This document shows, piece by piece, positions 7,379 through 15,374 of a DNA stretch of 31,937 nt. Numbering within the stretch: position 1 is the stretch's first letter; each line of letters starts with the position of its first letter. The notes beneath the pieces are model-generated. The model saw only the letters and a program-made list of their open reading frames with translations, ran no database searches and had not been told where the DNA came from. Origin of the DNA: Bacillota bacterium (GTDB lineage: Bacteria > Bacillota > Clostridia > Christensenellales > Borkfalkiaceae); assembly GCA_003343995.1 (NCBI GenBank), contig QAKE01000042.1:76476-108412 (forward strand), read 5' to 3'. The position numbers and the translations under genes were made by a program.

Positions 7379-8542
7379 TTAAAATACGACGGAAAACGTC
7401 ACCGATTTTCTGTCTTCGATATTCGCAGAGATCTTCCATTTGTTGATGTCTGCGATTTTTTTTGCGATGGAAAGCCCCAGTCCGCTGCCGCCCGTTTCGC
7501 GGTTGCGGGAATGGTCTTCGCGGAAAAACCGCTCGAAAATCTTGTTTTTGGATTCGGCGCGCAGGGTGGAGCACTCGTTGTGCACGGTGAAAACCGCCTT
7601 GTCGCCGCTCTTTTTCAGCGCGCAGAAAATTTCTCTGCCTTCGGCGTATTTAAGCGCGTTGTCGATGAGAATCCCCACGATTTTTTCCACCGAAGTCTTG
7701 TCGCACGGCAGCATGACGTTGGGCTCGAAATCGGTTACGATCTCCTTGTCCCGCTCGAAGGCGAGGGCGTCGAACTGCAGCACGCATTTTCCGACGAGCG
7801 CGCTCAAATTCTGCTCGCTGTTGTCCAAAAGCGCCTTCGTTTCGTCCATTTTCGCCAAGGACATCAAGTCGGAAATCAAGGCGCTCATGCGGCGCGTCTG
7901 CGCGCGGATATTGTCGAGGTATTCGTTGTTTTCCTGTTCCAAGGCGAGCACGTCCGCCGATGCGGAAATGATGGCGAGGGGCGTTTTCAGCTCGTGCCCC
8001 GCGTCGGATATGAACTCGTTTTGCTGAACGAAGGCGTTTTGCACCGGTTTCATCACGATATAGGAAAAGCCCCACACCACGAAAAAGAGCAAAATATACG
8101 CGATGGCGGTAACGAGGATGAGAAAGGTGGTAAACTGTTTTTCAAACCCTTTTTCGATGGAGCGGTCCACCGCGAGGAACACCGTGCCGCCGTTTTTTTC
8201 CACCATGCGGAAGTAAACGTCGCCGATCTGCCCGCTCGTTTGCCCGCTTTCGCTCGCGGCGTTATAAAGTTGATCGACGGCGTCGCGCGTGAAGCACATT
8301 TCGTCGCATACGAATTCCTCCCCGCCCGTCGCGGAAATGCGCAGAATCGCCGCGCGGGGCGTTTCCGCCGATTCCAAACCGTCGAGGGGGATATTCAAAA
8401 GCAGTTTATCGAGCGCTTGATAAGTGCCGAGCGTGTTTTTGTTGTACATCAGCCCGTAAACGGTGGAGCCCATCACGATGAACACGCCGAGCAGAATGAA
8501 CATCGTAACGGCTACGAACTTAATTCTGGCCGCTCTTAGCAT
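7379..8542 (-). CDS. Sensor histidine kinase
   Basis: A 387-residue membrane histidine kinase, partner of the adjacent OmpR-type regulator. It has a transmembrane helix at about 9-31, an extracytoplasmic sensor region of about 110 residues, a second helix at about 139-160, and then a HisKA domain with 'EFISDAGHELKTPL' (phospho-acceptor His183). The HATPase domain has the N-box 'ILIDNALKYA' at 291-300, F-box 'IFERFFRE' and G2-box 'GGSGLGLSIA'. The G1 box DxGxG is replaced by 'VHNECS', a variant common in this clostridial kinase group. There is no clear HAMP domain. It overlaps the regulator gene by 23 bases, so the pair is translationally coupled. The sensor region gives no ligand clue. Confidence 0.95.
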   Translation of the reverse strand: MLRAARIKFVAVTMFILLGVFIVMGSTVYGLMYNKNTLGTYQALDKLLLNIPLDGLESAETPRAAILRISATGGEEFVCDEMCFTRDAVDQLYNAASESGQTSGQIGDVYFRMVEKNGGTVFLAVDRSIEKGFEKQFTTFLILVTAIAYILLFFVVWGFSYIVMKPVQNAFVQQNEFISDAGHELKTPLAIISASADVLALEQENNEYLDNIRAQTRRMSALISDLMSLAKMDETKALLDNSEQNLSALVGKCVLQFDALAFERDKEIVTDFEPNVMLPCDKTSVEKIVGILIDNALKYAEGREIFCALKKSGDKAVFTVHNECSTLRAESKNKIFERFFREDHSRNRETGGSGLGLSIAKKIADINKWKISANIEDRKSVTFSVVF

Positions 8543-9212
8543 TGTTGTCCTCCAGAATGTATCCGATGCCCCTGAGCGAACGGATGTTGACGGCGGAGGA
8601 AAGCAGGTTGAGCTTTTTTCTCAAAAAGGAAACGTGCACCTCGATGGCGTTGTATTCCGCGTCGGTGTCGAATCCCCAGATCTTTTCGATGAGCCGTTCC
8701 TTGTTGATGGCTTTGCCGCCGTTTAATATGAGCATTTCCAAAATCTGAAACTCCTTTTTGCCGAGGGAGATTTCCTGCCCGTTGCAAAGGAGCGAACAGT
8801 TGTCGCGGTTGAGGCTGAGATCGCCGTAGGTGAGGGTGTCGCCGACAAATTCGTTCTTGCGCCGCAAAAGCGCTTTGATGCGCGCCAAAAGCTCTTCCGA
8901 TTCAAAGGGCTTGGCGAGGTAGTCGTCCGCGCCGAGGTTCAGCCCGTAAATCTTGTCGTAGGTCTGCGATTTCGCGCTGAGCATCAGCACGGGGGTGGAA
9001 ATGCGGTTGTTGCGCAGCTCCTGAATGATTTCGTATCCGTTGCGCTTCGGCAGCATGATGTCGAGGATGATCACGTCGTATATGTTGGAAAGCGCTTTGT
9101 CCAGTCCGTCCTCGCCGTCGTATGCGCAGTCGGTGTTGTAATTGTTCTTTCTCAGAATGGCGGAAACCGCCTTCACGAGCTGAACCTCGTCGTCCACGAT
9201 GAGAATTTTCAT
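8520..9212 (-). CDS. Response regulator, OmpR/PhoB family
   Basis: A 230-residue two-domain regulator. The receiver domain shows the acidic pair in 'VDDE' (6-9), phospho-acceptor Asp51 in 'IILDIMLPKRNGYE', Ser79 and Lys101. The C-terminal winged helix contains 'LGKKEFQILEMLILNGGKA' and 'VHVSFLRKKL', standard for OmpR/PhoB. The start is ATG 9212, with AAAGGGG upstream on the minus strand; a longer reading to 9257 lacks support. It is the first gene of the two-component operon and is divergent from the carbohydrate-binding protein gene at 9324. The 111-base gap contains direct repeats suited to this regulator class, so autoregulation and control of the divergent gene are likely (inference). Confidence 0.95.
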   Translation of the reverse strand: MKILIVDDEVQLVKAVSAILRKNNYNTDCAYDGEDGLDKALSNIYDVIILDIMLPKRNGYEIIQELRNNRISTPVLMLSAKSQTYDKIYGLNLGADDYLAKPFESEELLARIKALLRRKNEFVGDTLTYGDLSLNRDNCSLLCNGQEISLGKKEFQILEMLILNGGKAINKERLIEKIWGFDTDAEYNAIEVHVSFLRKKLNLLSSAVNIRSLRGIGYILEDNNAKSGQN

Positions 9213-9247
9213 AAAATAATCTGCCCCTTTGTTTGGTTTATGATAAC

Positions 9248-9256
9248 AGTATAACA
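9248..9256 (-). promoter_or_regulatory. Extended -10 promoter of the two-component operon
   Basis: On the minus strand the bases TGTTATACT form an extended -10 element (TGnTATACT), about 36 bases before the regulator's start codon. No good -35 box is seen, which fits an activated or extended -10 promoter. Confidence 0.5.
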
Positions 9257-9262
9257 CGAAAC

Positions 9263-9310
9263 GCTTTAAATTGCCTTAAAATTTTTGAAAAATTCAAGGC
9301 GCGTTCAAGG
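9263..9310. repeat. Tandem direct repeats in the divergent control region
   Basis: Two repeat pairs lie between the divergent genes. GCTTTAAATT (9263-9272) is followed immediately by GCCTTAAAAT (9273-9282), with 8 of 10 identical. TTCAAGG occurs at 9293-9299 and 9304-9310, a seven-base repeat with an 11-base period, the usual spacing of PhoB/OmpR half-sites. An imperfect palindrome spans 9273-9300 (GCCTT...AAGGC). I infer one or more response-regulator sites here. Confidence 0.45.
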
Positions 9311-9323
9311 TTGGCGGGGTAAA

Positions 9324-10022
9324 ATGAAGAAAACAAACCGAAAGAGCCGAATTTTTCGGCGAACGAGTTTGCAAAAGGGAAATATGGGCAGAGTTTTAAT
9401 CATCTTCGTTACGGTGTGCGCGCTTTTCGTGCTTTCGCTGTTTTGCGCGGAAGAACCTTCCCCGAAGAAAAAGGCGGAAACTTCCTTAAAGATACAAAGG
9501 TGCGCCGAAAGCGAGGCGCAGACCACGAGGATCGTTTTGAAAGACGGCGGGAAAAGCGAAATATACGGCGACGGCGCGGAGGCGTCGCTTGCCGGCGTAA
9601 ACATTCTCGGCGCGGGGAAATACGAAATCAGCGGCGTGCTGAAGGACGGGCAGATCTACGCGGAGGCGGAAGAGGGGCTGGAGCTCGTGTTCGACAACGT
9701 GAAGGTGACGTCCTCCAAGGGCGCGGCGCTCACCGTGATGGGCAAAAACGCCAAGCTGGTCCTCGCGGACGGCAGCGTGAACAAACTCGCCGACGCCTAC
9801 GAATACGGCGGCGGGGAATATACGGCGGGGTGCGTTTCGGCGGAAAACTCCCTCGTCATCGGCGGCAGCGGCACGCTGTTGATCAACGGCAACTATGCGG
9901 ACGGCATTTCCTGCGGGGAAGAGCTTCGCATCGAGGGCGGCAGCGTCAACGTCAGCGCCGTCCGCAACGCCTTGAAGGGCGAAAACATCGTTCTGGAGGG
10001 CGGCGACGTCGTTTTCGTGTAA
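9324..10022 (+). CDS. Shortened Cthe_2159/DUF4353-type carbohydrate-binding protein
   Basis: A 232-residue membrane-anchored protein. A basic N-terminus is followed by one hydrophobic segment (about residues 22-42), with no proper lipobox, so it is a signal anchor or signal peptide. The exported part resembles the Cthe_2159 beta-helix family, which binds acidic polysaccharides: 'GKYEISGVLKDGQIYAEA', 'LVFDNVKVTSSKGAALTV', 'NSLVIGGSGTLLINGNYADG' and 'EELRIEGGSVNVSAVRNALKG'. Family members normally continue with more beta-helix turns and are often over twice this length. This one stops after about one half, with no continuation downstream. ATG 9324 is preceded by GGCGGGG. The gene faces away from a two-component system that probably regulates it. 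Confidence 0.75.
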   Translation: MKKTNRKSRIFRRTSLQKGNMGRVLIIFVTVCALFVLSLFCAEEPSPKKKAETSLKIQRCAESEAQTTRIVLKDGGKSEIYGDGAEASLAGVNILGAGKYEISGVLKDGQIYAEAEEGLELVFDNVKVTSSKGAALTVMGKNAKLVLADGSVNKLADAYEYGGGEYTAGCVSAENSLVIGGSGTLLINGNYADGISCGEELRIEGGSVNVSAVRNALKGENIVLEGGDVVFV

Positions 10023-10036
10023 TTTTCAAAAACCCC

Positions 10037-10065
10037 TTGTATTCTTTTTTGATTTCTGTTAAAAT
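10037..10065 (+). promoter_or_regulatory. Promoter of the comEC-holA-cdaA unit
   Basis: TTGTAT (10037-10042) and TAAAAT (10060-10065) are separated by 17 bases, 34 bases before the comEC start codon. Confidence 0.6.
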
Positions 10066-10099
10066 GTGCATATAAACATTTTTACGAAAGAAGAAAGAT

Positions 10100-12166
10100 A
10101 TGAGGAAGATAAACGGCAGATCGATCGTTTGGATAGCCTCGGGCTTTTGCTCGGGGTTATTTTTTGTTTCCCTCTGTTTTACGTACGCGCCCGCCGCGGG
10201 GTTTCTGACGACGGCGGCGTGCGCGCTTTCCTGCGCGTTCGTTTCGCTGTTTTTAAAGAAAAAACTCGCCCCGATTTTCTTTGCGGCGGCGATGACGGCG
10301 GCGTTTTTTCTCGGTTACGCGCAGTTTTTTGCCTTTTGCGATAAAGTTCCCGACGGCGTTTACACGGTGGACGCGAGAATCGACGGCGCGGTGTTTTACG
10401 AAGACGGCGCGCGGCTGACGCTTTCCGACGCCGAGCTCGTGCGTTCGCCTTATCGAACCCGCCTGAAAATTTCCTTGTTCGTCGAAAACGACGGGGATTT
10501 TTTCGCGGGGGACAGAATCGCGTTCACCGCGCGGCTGACGGCGGAAGAAATTTCCCGAAACGGCGCGTTAAACGGAAACGCGGTCGCCGAAAAAATCGGA
10601 TATTACGCCTATCTCGGCAAAACGGACACCTTTTACGTCGCAAAGGGAAAGCCGAATTTATTCGAGCGGGCGAACCGGTTTTTATACGACGCCCTCCGCG
10701 CGGGCTTGGGGGAGGATTACCCCGTCGCCTTCGCCCTGCTCACCGGCGAAACCGCCTATGTGGAAACGGTAACGCTGGATAATTTCCGCTCCGCGGGGCT
10801 GGCGCACATCTTCGCCGTTTCCGGCCTGCATATCGGCTTTCTGGCGGCGGCGCTTTCCTTCGCGTTGAAGCGCCTGCCCCTGCAGCGCGCGGCGAAAAAC
10901 GCCGTCATTCTCGCCGCCCTCTTTTTCTACGCGGGGGTGTGCGGCTTCACGCCCTCCGCCTTGCGCGCGGCGGTCATGTGTTCCGTACTGCTCTTCGCCA
11001 AAGGTTTCGGCTTGAAATACGACATGCTTTCCTCCGCCGCCTTTGCCGCGATCGCGGTGTGCGCCCTTTCTCCCGCGCAGTTTTTCACGGCGGGATTTCG
11101 CTTATCCTTCGCCGCGGTTTTCGGCATCGCGGCGTTCTCGCCGCATTTCGCCCGCGCCTTCGGGGCGCTGCCGAAAAAACTTTCTTCGGCGCTCGGCGTA
11201 ACGCTGTCGGCGCAAATCTGCGCGCTTCCCGTCAGTTTATTTTACTTTTCCTATCTGCCGCCGTTGGCGGTGCTGCTCAATCTGCTCGCCGTGCCCTTCG
11301 TTTCCGTTCTCTTCGTTCTGCTGCTCGCGGGGGCTGCGGTATCCTCTTTCGCGCCGCCCGCCGCCGCGCTCTTTTTTCCGAAACATTTTATCCGCTTTCT
11401 CACGGTTACGGCGATGCTGTTCGACTTCGGCAAAGTCGCCGTAGCGGGAATTTGCGTAACGGCGGTTCTCGCGCTGTTTTACTATGCGGCGGCGTTTCTG
11501 GCGGCGGGGTACGTCAACATGCGCAGGCGCGCGCTGCGGCTGACCTGTTTAACGCTGTCCTGCGTGTTCGTCGCGGGCACGGCGGCGGTTTCGGTAAGGG
11601 AATTTCACGCGGCGAACGTCGTTGTCGTTGCGGAAAGCAACTTTTTTGCGGTGTGCGTCGGCGCGGAAGGAGAGGAGCTTATCGTCGTATGCAGGGCGGA
11701 AGGGGATTTTTCCGCGTCGGGCGCGCGGCGCTTTCTGCAAAACCGCCGTTCCGACGGCGCGATACTCCTTTTCGCCGATCAAAATACCGACGTGATCGCC
11801 GCGTACGATCTGATCGAGGATCGTATCCCCGTGAAGAAGGTTTATTACACCGCCGAAACGGACGGAAATTTAATGAGCAAGATATTTTCCGAAAAAGACG
11901 GCTTTTTCGAAAGGGCGGAAACCGTCGCCTTTGCGAAGGGAAAAGTTTACGCCAACGGCGAACAGACGGCGCTGCTGATAAACGGCGTTTCGGCGCTCTT
12001 TTCCTGTTCGGAAGAAAGCGTTTACGCCGAAGATTACGCCCTCGTCGTCGCGCCTTCCTTCGCCGCCGATTTCCAAGCGCCCGAAGGGGTGGAAACCGCC
12101 GTGTTTTCCCCGCGGCGCGGCAATTTAAGCTACAAAATCTGCGAAAGTAAATTGAAACGGCTGTAA
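10100..12166 (+). CDS. comEC: ComEC/Rec2-family DNA-uptake channel, nuclease domain degenerate
   Basis: A 688-residue inner-membrane protein of the ComEC/Rec2 family, the channel for single-stranded DNA during natural transformation. Visible parts are N-terminal transmembrane helices, a soluble OB-fold/DUF4131-like region (about 85-190), and the Competence domain with the hallmark 'LAHIFAVSGLHIGFL' and 'YAGVCGFTPSALRAAVMCS'. The C-terminal 170 residues sit where a metallo-beta-lactamase nuclease domain usually lies, but the HxHxDH zinc motif is absent. The matching stretch reads 'LFADQNTDVIAAYDLIEDRI'. The domain therefore looks catalytically dead. ATG 10100 has GAAAGAAG upstream. comEC followed by holA is a common pairing in Bacillota. 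Whether this organism is competent cannot be told from the window. Confidence 0.88.
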   Translation: MRKINGRSIVWIASGFCSGLFFVSLCFTYAPAAGFLTTAACALSCAFVSLFLKKKLAPIFFAAAMTAAFFLGYAQFFAFCDKVPDGVYTVDARIDGAVFYEDGARLTLSDAELVRSPYRTRLKISLFVENDGDFFAGDRIAFTARLTAEEISRNGALNGNAVAEKIGYYAYLGKTDTFYVAKGKPNLFERANRFLYDALRAGLGEDYPVAFALLTGETAYVETVTLDNFRSAGLAHIFAVSGLHIGFLAAALSFALKRLPLQRAAKNAVILAALFFYAGVCGFTPSALRAAVMCSVLLFAKGFGLKYDMLSSAAFAAIAVCALSPAQFFTAGFRLSFAAVFGIAAFSPHFARAFGALPKKLSSALGVTLSAQICALPVSLFYFSYLPPLAVLLNLLAVPFVSVLFVLLLAGAAVSSFAPPAAALFFPKHFIRFLTVTAMLFDFGKVAVAGICVTAVLALFYYAAAFLAAGYVNMRRRALRLTCLTLSCVFVAGTAAVSVREFHAANVVVVAESNFFAVCVGAEGEELIVVCRAEGDFSASGARRFLQNRRSDGAILLFADQNTDVIAAYDLIEDRIPVKKVYYTAETDGNLMSKIFSEKDGFFERAETVAFAKGKVYANGEQTALLINGVSALFSCSEESVYAEDYALVVAPSFAADFQAPEGVETAVFSPRRGNLSYKICESKLKRL

Positions 12167-12171
12167 ATGTC

Positions 12172-12200
12172 TTGCAATCCGCGGGAAAAAATGATAAAAT
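12172..12200 (+). promoter_or_regulatory. Promoter upstream of holA
   Basis: TTGCAA (12172-12177) and TAAAAT (12195-12200) are separated by 17 bases, just after the comEC stop codon. It would give holA, cdaA and the following genes expression independent of comEC. Confidence 0.6.
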
Positions 12201-12230
12201 ACAAAAAAGAAGTCGTAAAAAGGCGGGGCG

Positions 12231-13199
12231 ATGAAGTTTACTCAATTGAAAAAATATCTCGCGGAGGGAAACGCCGCGCCCGTTTATCTCGTTTGCGGGG
12301 AGGACGCGTATTTCCGCGAAAAAAGCGTGGAATATCTCAAACGCCGTTTCGTTACAGAGCCGCAGCTCAACGCCGCGGTGTTCGACGGCGACGCGGTGCT
12401 TTCTTCGCCGGAGGAATTTTTCGCGGCGGCGTACGCCTATCCGTTCATGAGCGAAAAGCGCATGGTCACGGTGAAGGAATTTTACCCCAAAGCGGATTTT
12501 TACAGCCGCAGACTCAAGGAATATTTGGAAAATCCCGCGGCGGAAACGGTGCTCGTCATCGACAACGCCCGCCCGTGCGATACGCTGAAAAAAGCGGAAA
12601 ATATCGTCGTGATCGATTGTGAAAAAGGCGAGGGCGACGTATTATGTAAGTGGATCGTCGCCGAATGTGCGAAAAACGGCGTTTCCGTGCGCCGTGCGGA
12701 GGCGGAAAAAATCGCGGAGTATTCCCTTCGGGATATGACGAAGATCTCCGGCGAGGTCGCAAAGCTCGTCGCCTTTGCGGGCGAGGGCGGCGAAGTGCGC
12801 GCGGAGGACGTGGAAAACCTCGTCGTCAAGGACACGGAGTATCAGATTTACGAGCTGACGGAATGCGTCGGCAGAAAAAACGTGGCGGGCGCGCTTAAAA
12901 TTCTCAAGGACATGAGCGCGAAAGGCGAACCGCCGCAGCGGCTGCTCGTCAGCTTGTATAACTATTTTCGCCGGCTGCTGCATATTTCCCTGAGTCCGCT
13001 GTCCGACGCGGAGCTGGCAAAGGCGCTCGGCGTGAAGGAATACGCGGTGAAAAAATCCCGCGAACTGACGAAGTCCTTCCGCAAAAAGGACTTGAAAAGG
13101 GCGACGGATCTTCTCGCGGCGGGCGATTACGCCGCGAAGAGCGGTAAAACGGACTTCGACTCGGCGCTGACGAACGCGCTTTTTGAAATACTTTTATAA
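12231..13199 (+). CDS. holA: DNA polymerase III subunit delta
   Basis: A 322-residue clamp-loader subunit that opens the beta sliding clamp during chromosomal replication. The N-terminus 'APVYLVCGEDAYFREKSVEYLK' carries the degenerate P-loop position (GEDAYF) typical of HolA. The middle 'YELTECVGRKNVAGALKILKDM' and 'PQRLLVSLYNYFRRLLHI', and the C-terminal 'ALGVKEYAVKKSRE', match the delta helical domains. Length is normal for the family. ATG 12231 follows AGGCGGGG. The gene lies after comEC, as in many Bacillota, but rpsT does not follow; cdaA does, after 11 bases. Confidence 0.93.
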   Translation: MKFTQLKKYLAEGNAAPVYLVCGEDAYFREKSVEYLKRRFVTEPQLNAAVFDGDAVLSSPEEFFAAAYAYPFMSEKRMVTVKEFYPKADFYSRRLKEYLENPAAETVLVIDNARPCDTLKKAENIVVIDCEKGEGDVLCKWIVAECAKNGVSVRRAEAEKIAEYSLRDMTKISGEVAKLVAFAGEGGEVRAEDVENLVVKDTEYQIYELTECVGRKNVAGALKILKDMSAKGEPPQRLLVSLYNYFRRLLHISLSPLSDAELAKALGVKEYAVKKSRELTKSFRKKDLKRATDLLAAGDYAAKSGKTDFDSALTNALFEILL

Positions 13200-13210
13200 A
13201 GGAGAAAAAC

Positions 13211-14026
13211 ATGGGTAACGTGTTTGAACGTATCGGTCGTGTATTTTCCGACATGCAGTACACGGGATATTTTATCGGGGCGGTGCTTTTTGTGGCGTTC
13301 TTTTCCGCGGTGTATTATTTTCTTTTCAAATTTCTGAAGGACAGCGGGGCGGATATTTACATTAAAATTTCCGTGCCGGTTTTACTCGTTTCCGGTCTGG
13401 CGCTGCTGCTCGTGGGGAACGGCGTGAACGGCTTTTTCCTGCTGCTGCCCCTCGCCGTCGTGCTCTTTGCCGCCACGGTGTATTCGGTGGAATTTAAAAG
13501 CGCCATCTGGCGGCGCTCCAACCTGAAGCTTTCCGGCGCGAAATACGCGGTGAAAAATTACAGCGAGGTGGAAGTCGGCAACTGCATCGACGAGATTATC
13601 CGCGCTTTGCAGAACATGTCCAAAAACGACATCGGCGCCATCATCGTGCTTTCCAACAACAACGTGCCCGAGCGTATTTTGGAGAGCGGCGTGGAAATCA
13701 ATTCCGATATCACGTCGCAGCTCATCGAAAGCATTTTCTTTCCGAAAACGCCCCTTCACGACGGCGCCATGGTCATCAACGGCACGAAAATCACGGCGGC
13801 GGGCTGCTTTCTGCCCCTTTCCCAAAAGGAAAACCTTCCCAAAGAGTTGGGCACGCGCCACCGCGCCGCCATCGGCATCACCGAAAACATAGACGTGACC
13901 ACGCTCATCGTTTCCGAGGAAACGGGCATCATTTCGGTGGCGAAGGGGGGCAATATCACCCGTTACGCCGATTCCGAGCTTTTGAGAAAAACCCTCAGTA
14001 AGTTTTACTGGCAGGATGTGAAATAA
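13211..14026 (+). CDS. cdaA: Diadenylate cyclase CdaA
   Basis: A 271-residue membrane-bound enzyme making cyclic di-AMP from two ATP molecules; c-di-AMP controls potassium uptake, osmotic balance and cell-wall homeostasis. Three N-terminal hydrophobic segments (about 19-42, 52-69 and 73-91) precede a DisA_N catalytic domain. The catalytic motifs are intact: Asp-Gly-Ala at 184-186 in 'PLHDGAMVI' and Arg-His-Arg at 216-218 in 'GTRHRAA'. AAAGGAG stands 6 bases before ATG 13211. The usual neighbours cdaR (YbbR domains) and glmM are absent. Instead the gene follows holA and precedes a 34-residue membrane peptide. Identification is firm; what controls its activity here is open. Confidence 0.95.
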   Translation: MGNVFERIGRVFSDMQYTGYFIGAVLFVAFFSAVYYFLFKFLKDSGADIYIKISVPVLLVSGLALLLVGNGVNGFFLLLPLAVVLFAATVYSVEFKSAIWRRSNLKLSGAKYAVKNYSEVEVGNCIDEIIRALQNMSKNDIGAIIVLSNNNVPERILESGVEINSDITSQLIESIFFPKTPLHDGAMVINGTKITAAGCFLPLSQKENLPKELGTRHRAAIGITENIDVTTLIVSEETGIISVAKGGNITRYADSELLRKTLSKFYWQDVK

Positions 14027-14036
14027 GAGGTCTGAA

Positions 14037-14141
14037 ATGAAAAAAAACAACGATAACAAAGTCAATAAACTCGATAAATTCTGGCTGATTGCCGGCTCGA
14101 TTCTCCTCGCGCTGTTTACCTTTGTCGTGGTGATGGCGTAA
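14037..14141 (+). CDS. Small single-pass membrane peptide (34 residues), unknown
   Basis: ATG 14037 to TAA 14141 encodes 34 residues: a polar, lysine- and asparagine-rich head of about 14 residues, then one hydrophobic helix (about 15-34, 'FWLIAGSILLALFTFVVV'). AAGAGG lies 8 bases before the start. It sits 10 bases after cdaA, and its stop codon overlaps the next start (TAATG at 14139-14143), so it appears translated and coupled to the DUF1015 gene. Composition and spacing favour a real gene over chance. It could be a small regulator or partner of CdaA, or an unrelated membrane peptide; no homologue is recognised. Confidence 0.6.
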   Translation: MKKNNDNKVNKLDKFWLIAGSILLALFTFVVVMA

Positions 14142-15358
14142 TGGATAAAAACGTATTGCATACGGCGGAGTTTCTGCTCCCCGCCGACGGCGTCGATCTT
14201 ACGGCGTGGGCGGTGGTCGCCTGCGACCAGTTCACGTCGGAAGAAAACTATTGGAAAGAGCTTGCCGCTTTCGTGGGGGATAAAGCGTCCGCTTTGCACC
14301 TCGTGCTGCCGGAAATTTACCTTTCCGAAAAGGCGGCTCTCGCGCCGGCTACGGTCGCGAAAATGAAGGAATATATCGCCTCGGGCGTGTTGAAAAAGAC
14401 CGCGTCGGGGCTCATTTTAACGGTGCGTAAAACGCCCTTTTCGCCCCGCCGCATCGGTTTGATCGGCGCGATCGATCTGGAAGCATACGATTACGCCGCC
14501 GGCAGCCGCGCCCCCGTGCGCGCCACCGAAGGCACCATCGCCGACCGTATTCCGCCCCGTTTGGAAATCCGAAGGGACGCGCCCGCGGAATTTCCCCACA
14601 TCATGCTTTTATACGACGACGAAACCCGTTCGGTCAACGAAAAACTGTACGAAAACCGCGCTCGGCTCGAAAAGATTTACGATTTCGAGCTCAACATGGG
14701 CGGCGGACACGCGGAAGGATATTTCATTTCCGACTGCGAAGAGGTTTTGTCGCAGTTCGCCGCGTTTGCGGGCGCGGAGCGCTCGATGAAAAAATACGGC
14801 GACGCGTCTCCCTTTTTGTTCGCCGCAGGGGATGGGAATCATTCCCTCGCCACGGCAAAGGAGCATTGGAACCTCATCAAAAAATCCCTCGGCGATGCGG
14901 AAAGAGAAACGCACCCCGCGCGCTACTGTCTGGTGGAGATCGTCAACGTGTACGACGAGGGCATCCGTTTCGAGCCCATTCACCGCTTCGTCAGCGGCGT
15001 GGACAAGGCGGCGTTTGAAAAAGGGCTCGCCGATCTCGGCGGCGCGGCGTTTTCCTTTGTGGAAGGAGCCGTTCACGCGGGAACCGATTCCTTGCCCGCG
15101 AGCATTGCGGCGGTCGATCGGTACATAGAAAGCTACATCGCGGCGCACGGCGGCAAGGTGGATTACGTGCACGGAACGGAAAATCTGCGCGCGCTGGTTA
15201 AAGCGGATAAAACGTCGTCGGGCATCTGTTTTGCGCCGATGGAGAAAAGCGAACTCTTCGCCTACGTGTCGAAACACGGCGCGCTGCCCAAAAAGACCTT
15301 TTCGATGGGAGAAGGCGTGGAAAAGCGGTATTATCTGGAAGGAAAACTCATACAATAG
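14141..15358 (+). CDS. DUF1015 family protein
   Basis: A 405-residue soluble protein of the DUF1015 (COG4198) family, widespread in Clostridia and of unknown activity. The diagnostic pieces are 'VVACDQFTSEENYW' near residue 26, a basic 'RKTPFSPRRIGLIGAIDLE' segment, and 'AAGDGNHSLATAKEHW', a conserved acidic/histidine block likely to be an active or binding site. In other genomes the family often neighbours serine and amino-acid genes. Here it precedes aspartate kinase by 16 bases, which fits an amino-acid context. Translation is probably coupled to the 34-residue peptide, since the start overlaps its stop by one base and there is only a weak ribosome site. Confidence 0.88.
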   Translation: MDKNVLHTAEFLLPADGVDLTAWAVVACDQFTSEENYWKELAAFVGDKASALHLVLPEIYLSEKAALAPATVAKMKEYIASGVLKKTASGLILTVRKTPFSPRRIGLIGAIDLEAYDYAAGSRAPVRATEGTIADRIPPRLEIRRDAPAEFPHIMLLYDDETRSVNEKLYENRARLEKIYDFELNMGGGHAEGYFISDCEEVLSQFAAFAGAERSMKKYGDASPFLFAAGDGNHSLATAKEHWNLIKKSLGDAERETHPARYCLVEIVNVYDEGIRFEPIHRFVSGVDKAAFEKGLADLGGAAFSFVEGAVHAGTDSLPASIAAVDRYIESYIAAHGGKVDYVHGTENLRALVKADKTSSGICFAPMEKSELFAYVSKHGALPKKTFSMGEGVEKRYYLEGKLIQ

Positions 15359-15374
15359 CGGAGATAAAGAACAT

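Noticed and set aside
10939..12150. 403-codon plus-strand frame inside comEC
   Set aside because: Arginine/alanine-rich out-of-frame reading of comEC; no domain pattern and no ribosome site.
13382..14299. 305-codon minus-strand frame opposite cdaA
   Set aside because: Antisense to cdaA and running into the next genes; histidine-rich and without family features.
15231..15374. N-terminal extension of aspartate kinase
   Set aside because: It overlaps the end of the DUF1015 gene in another frame, and the kinase motif starts seven residues after ATG 15375.
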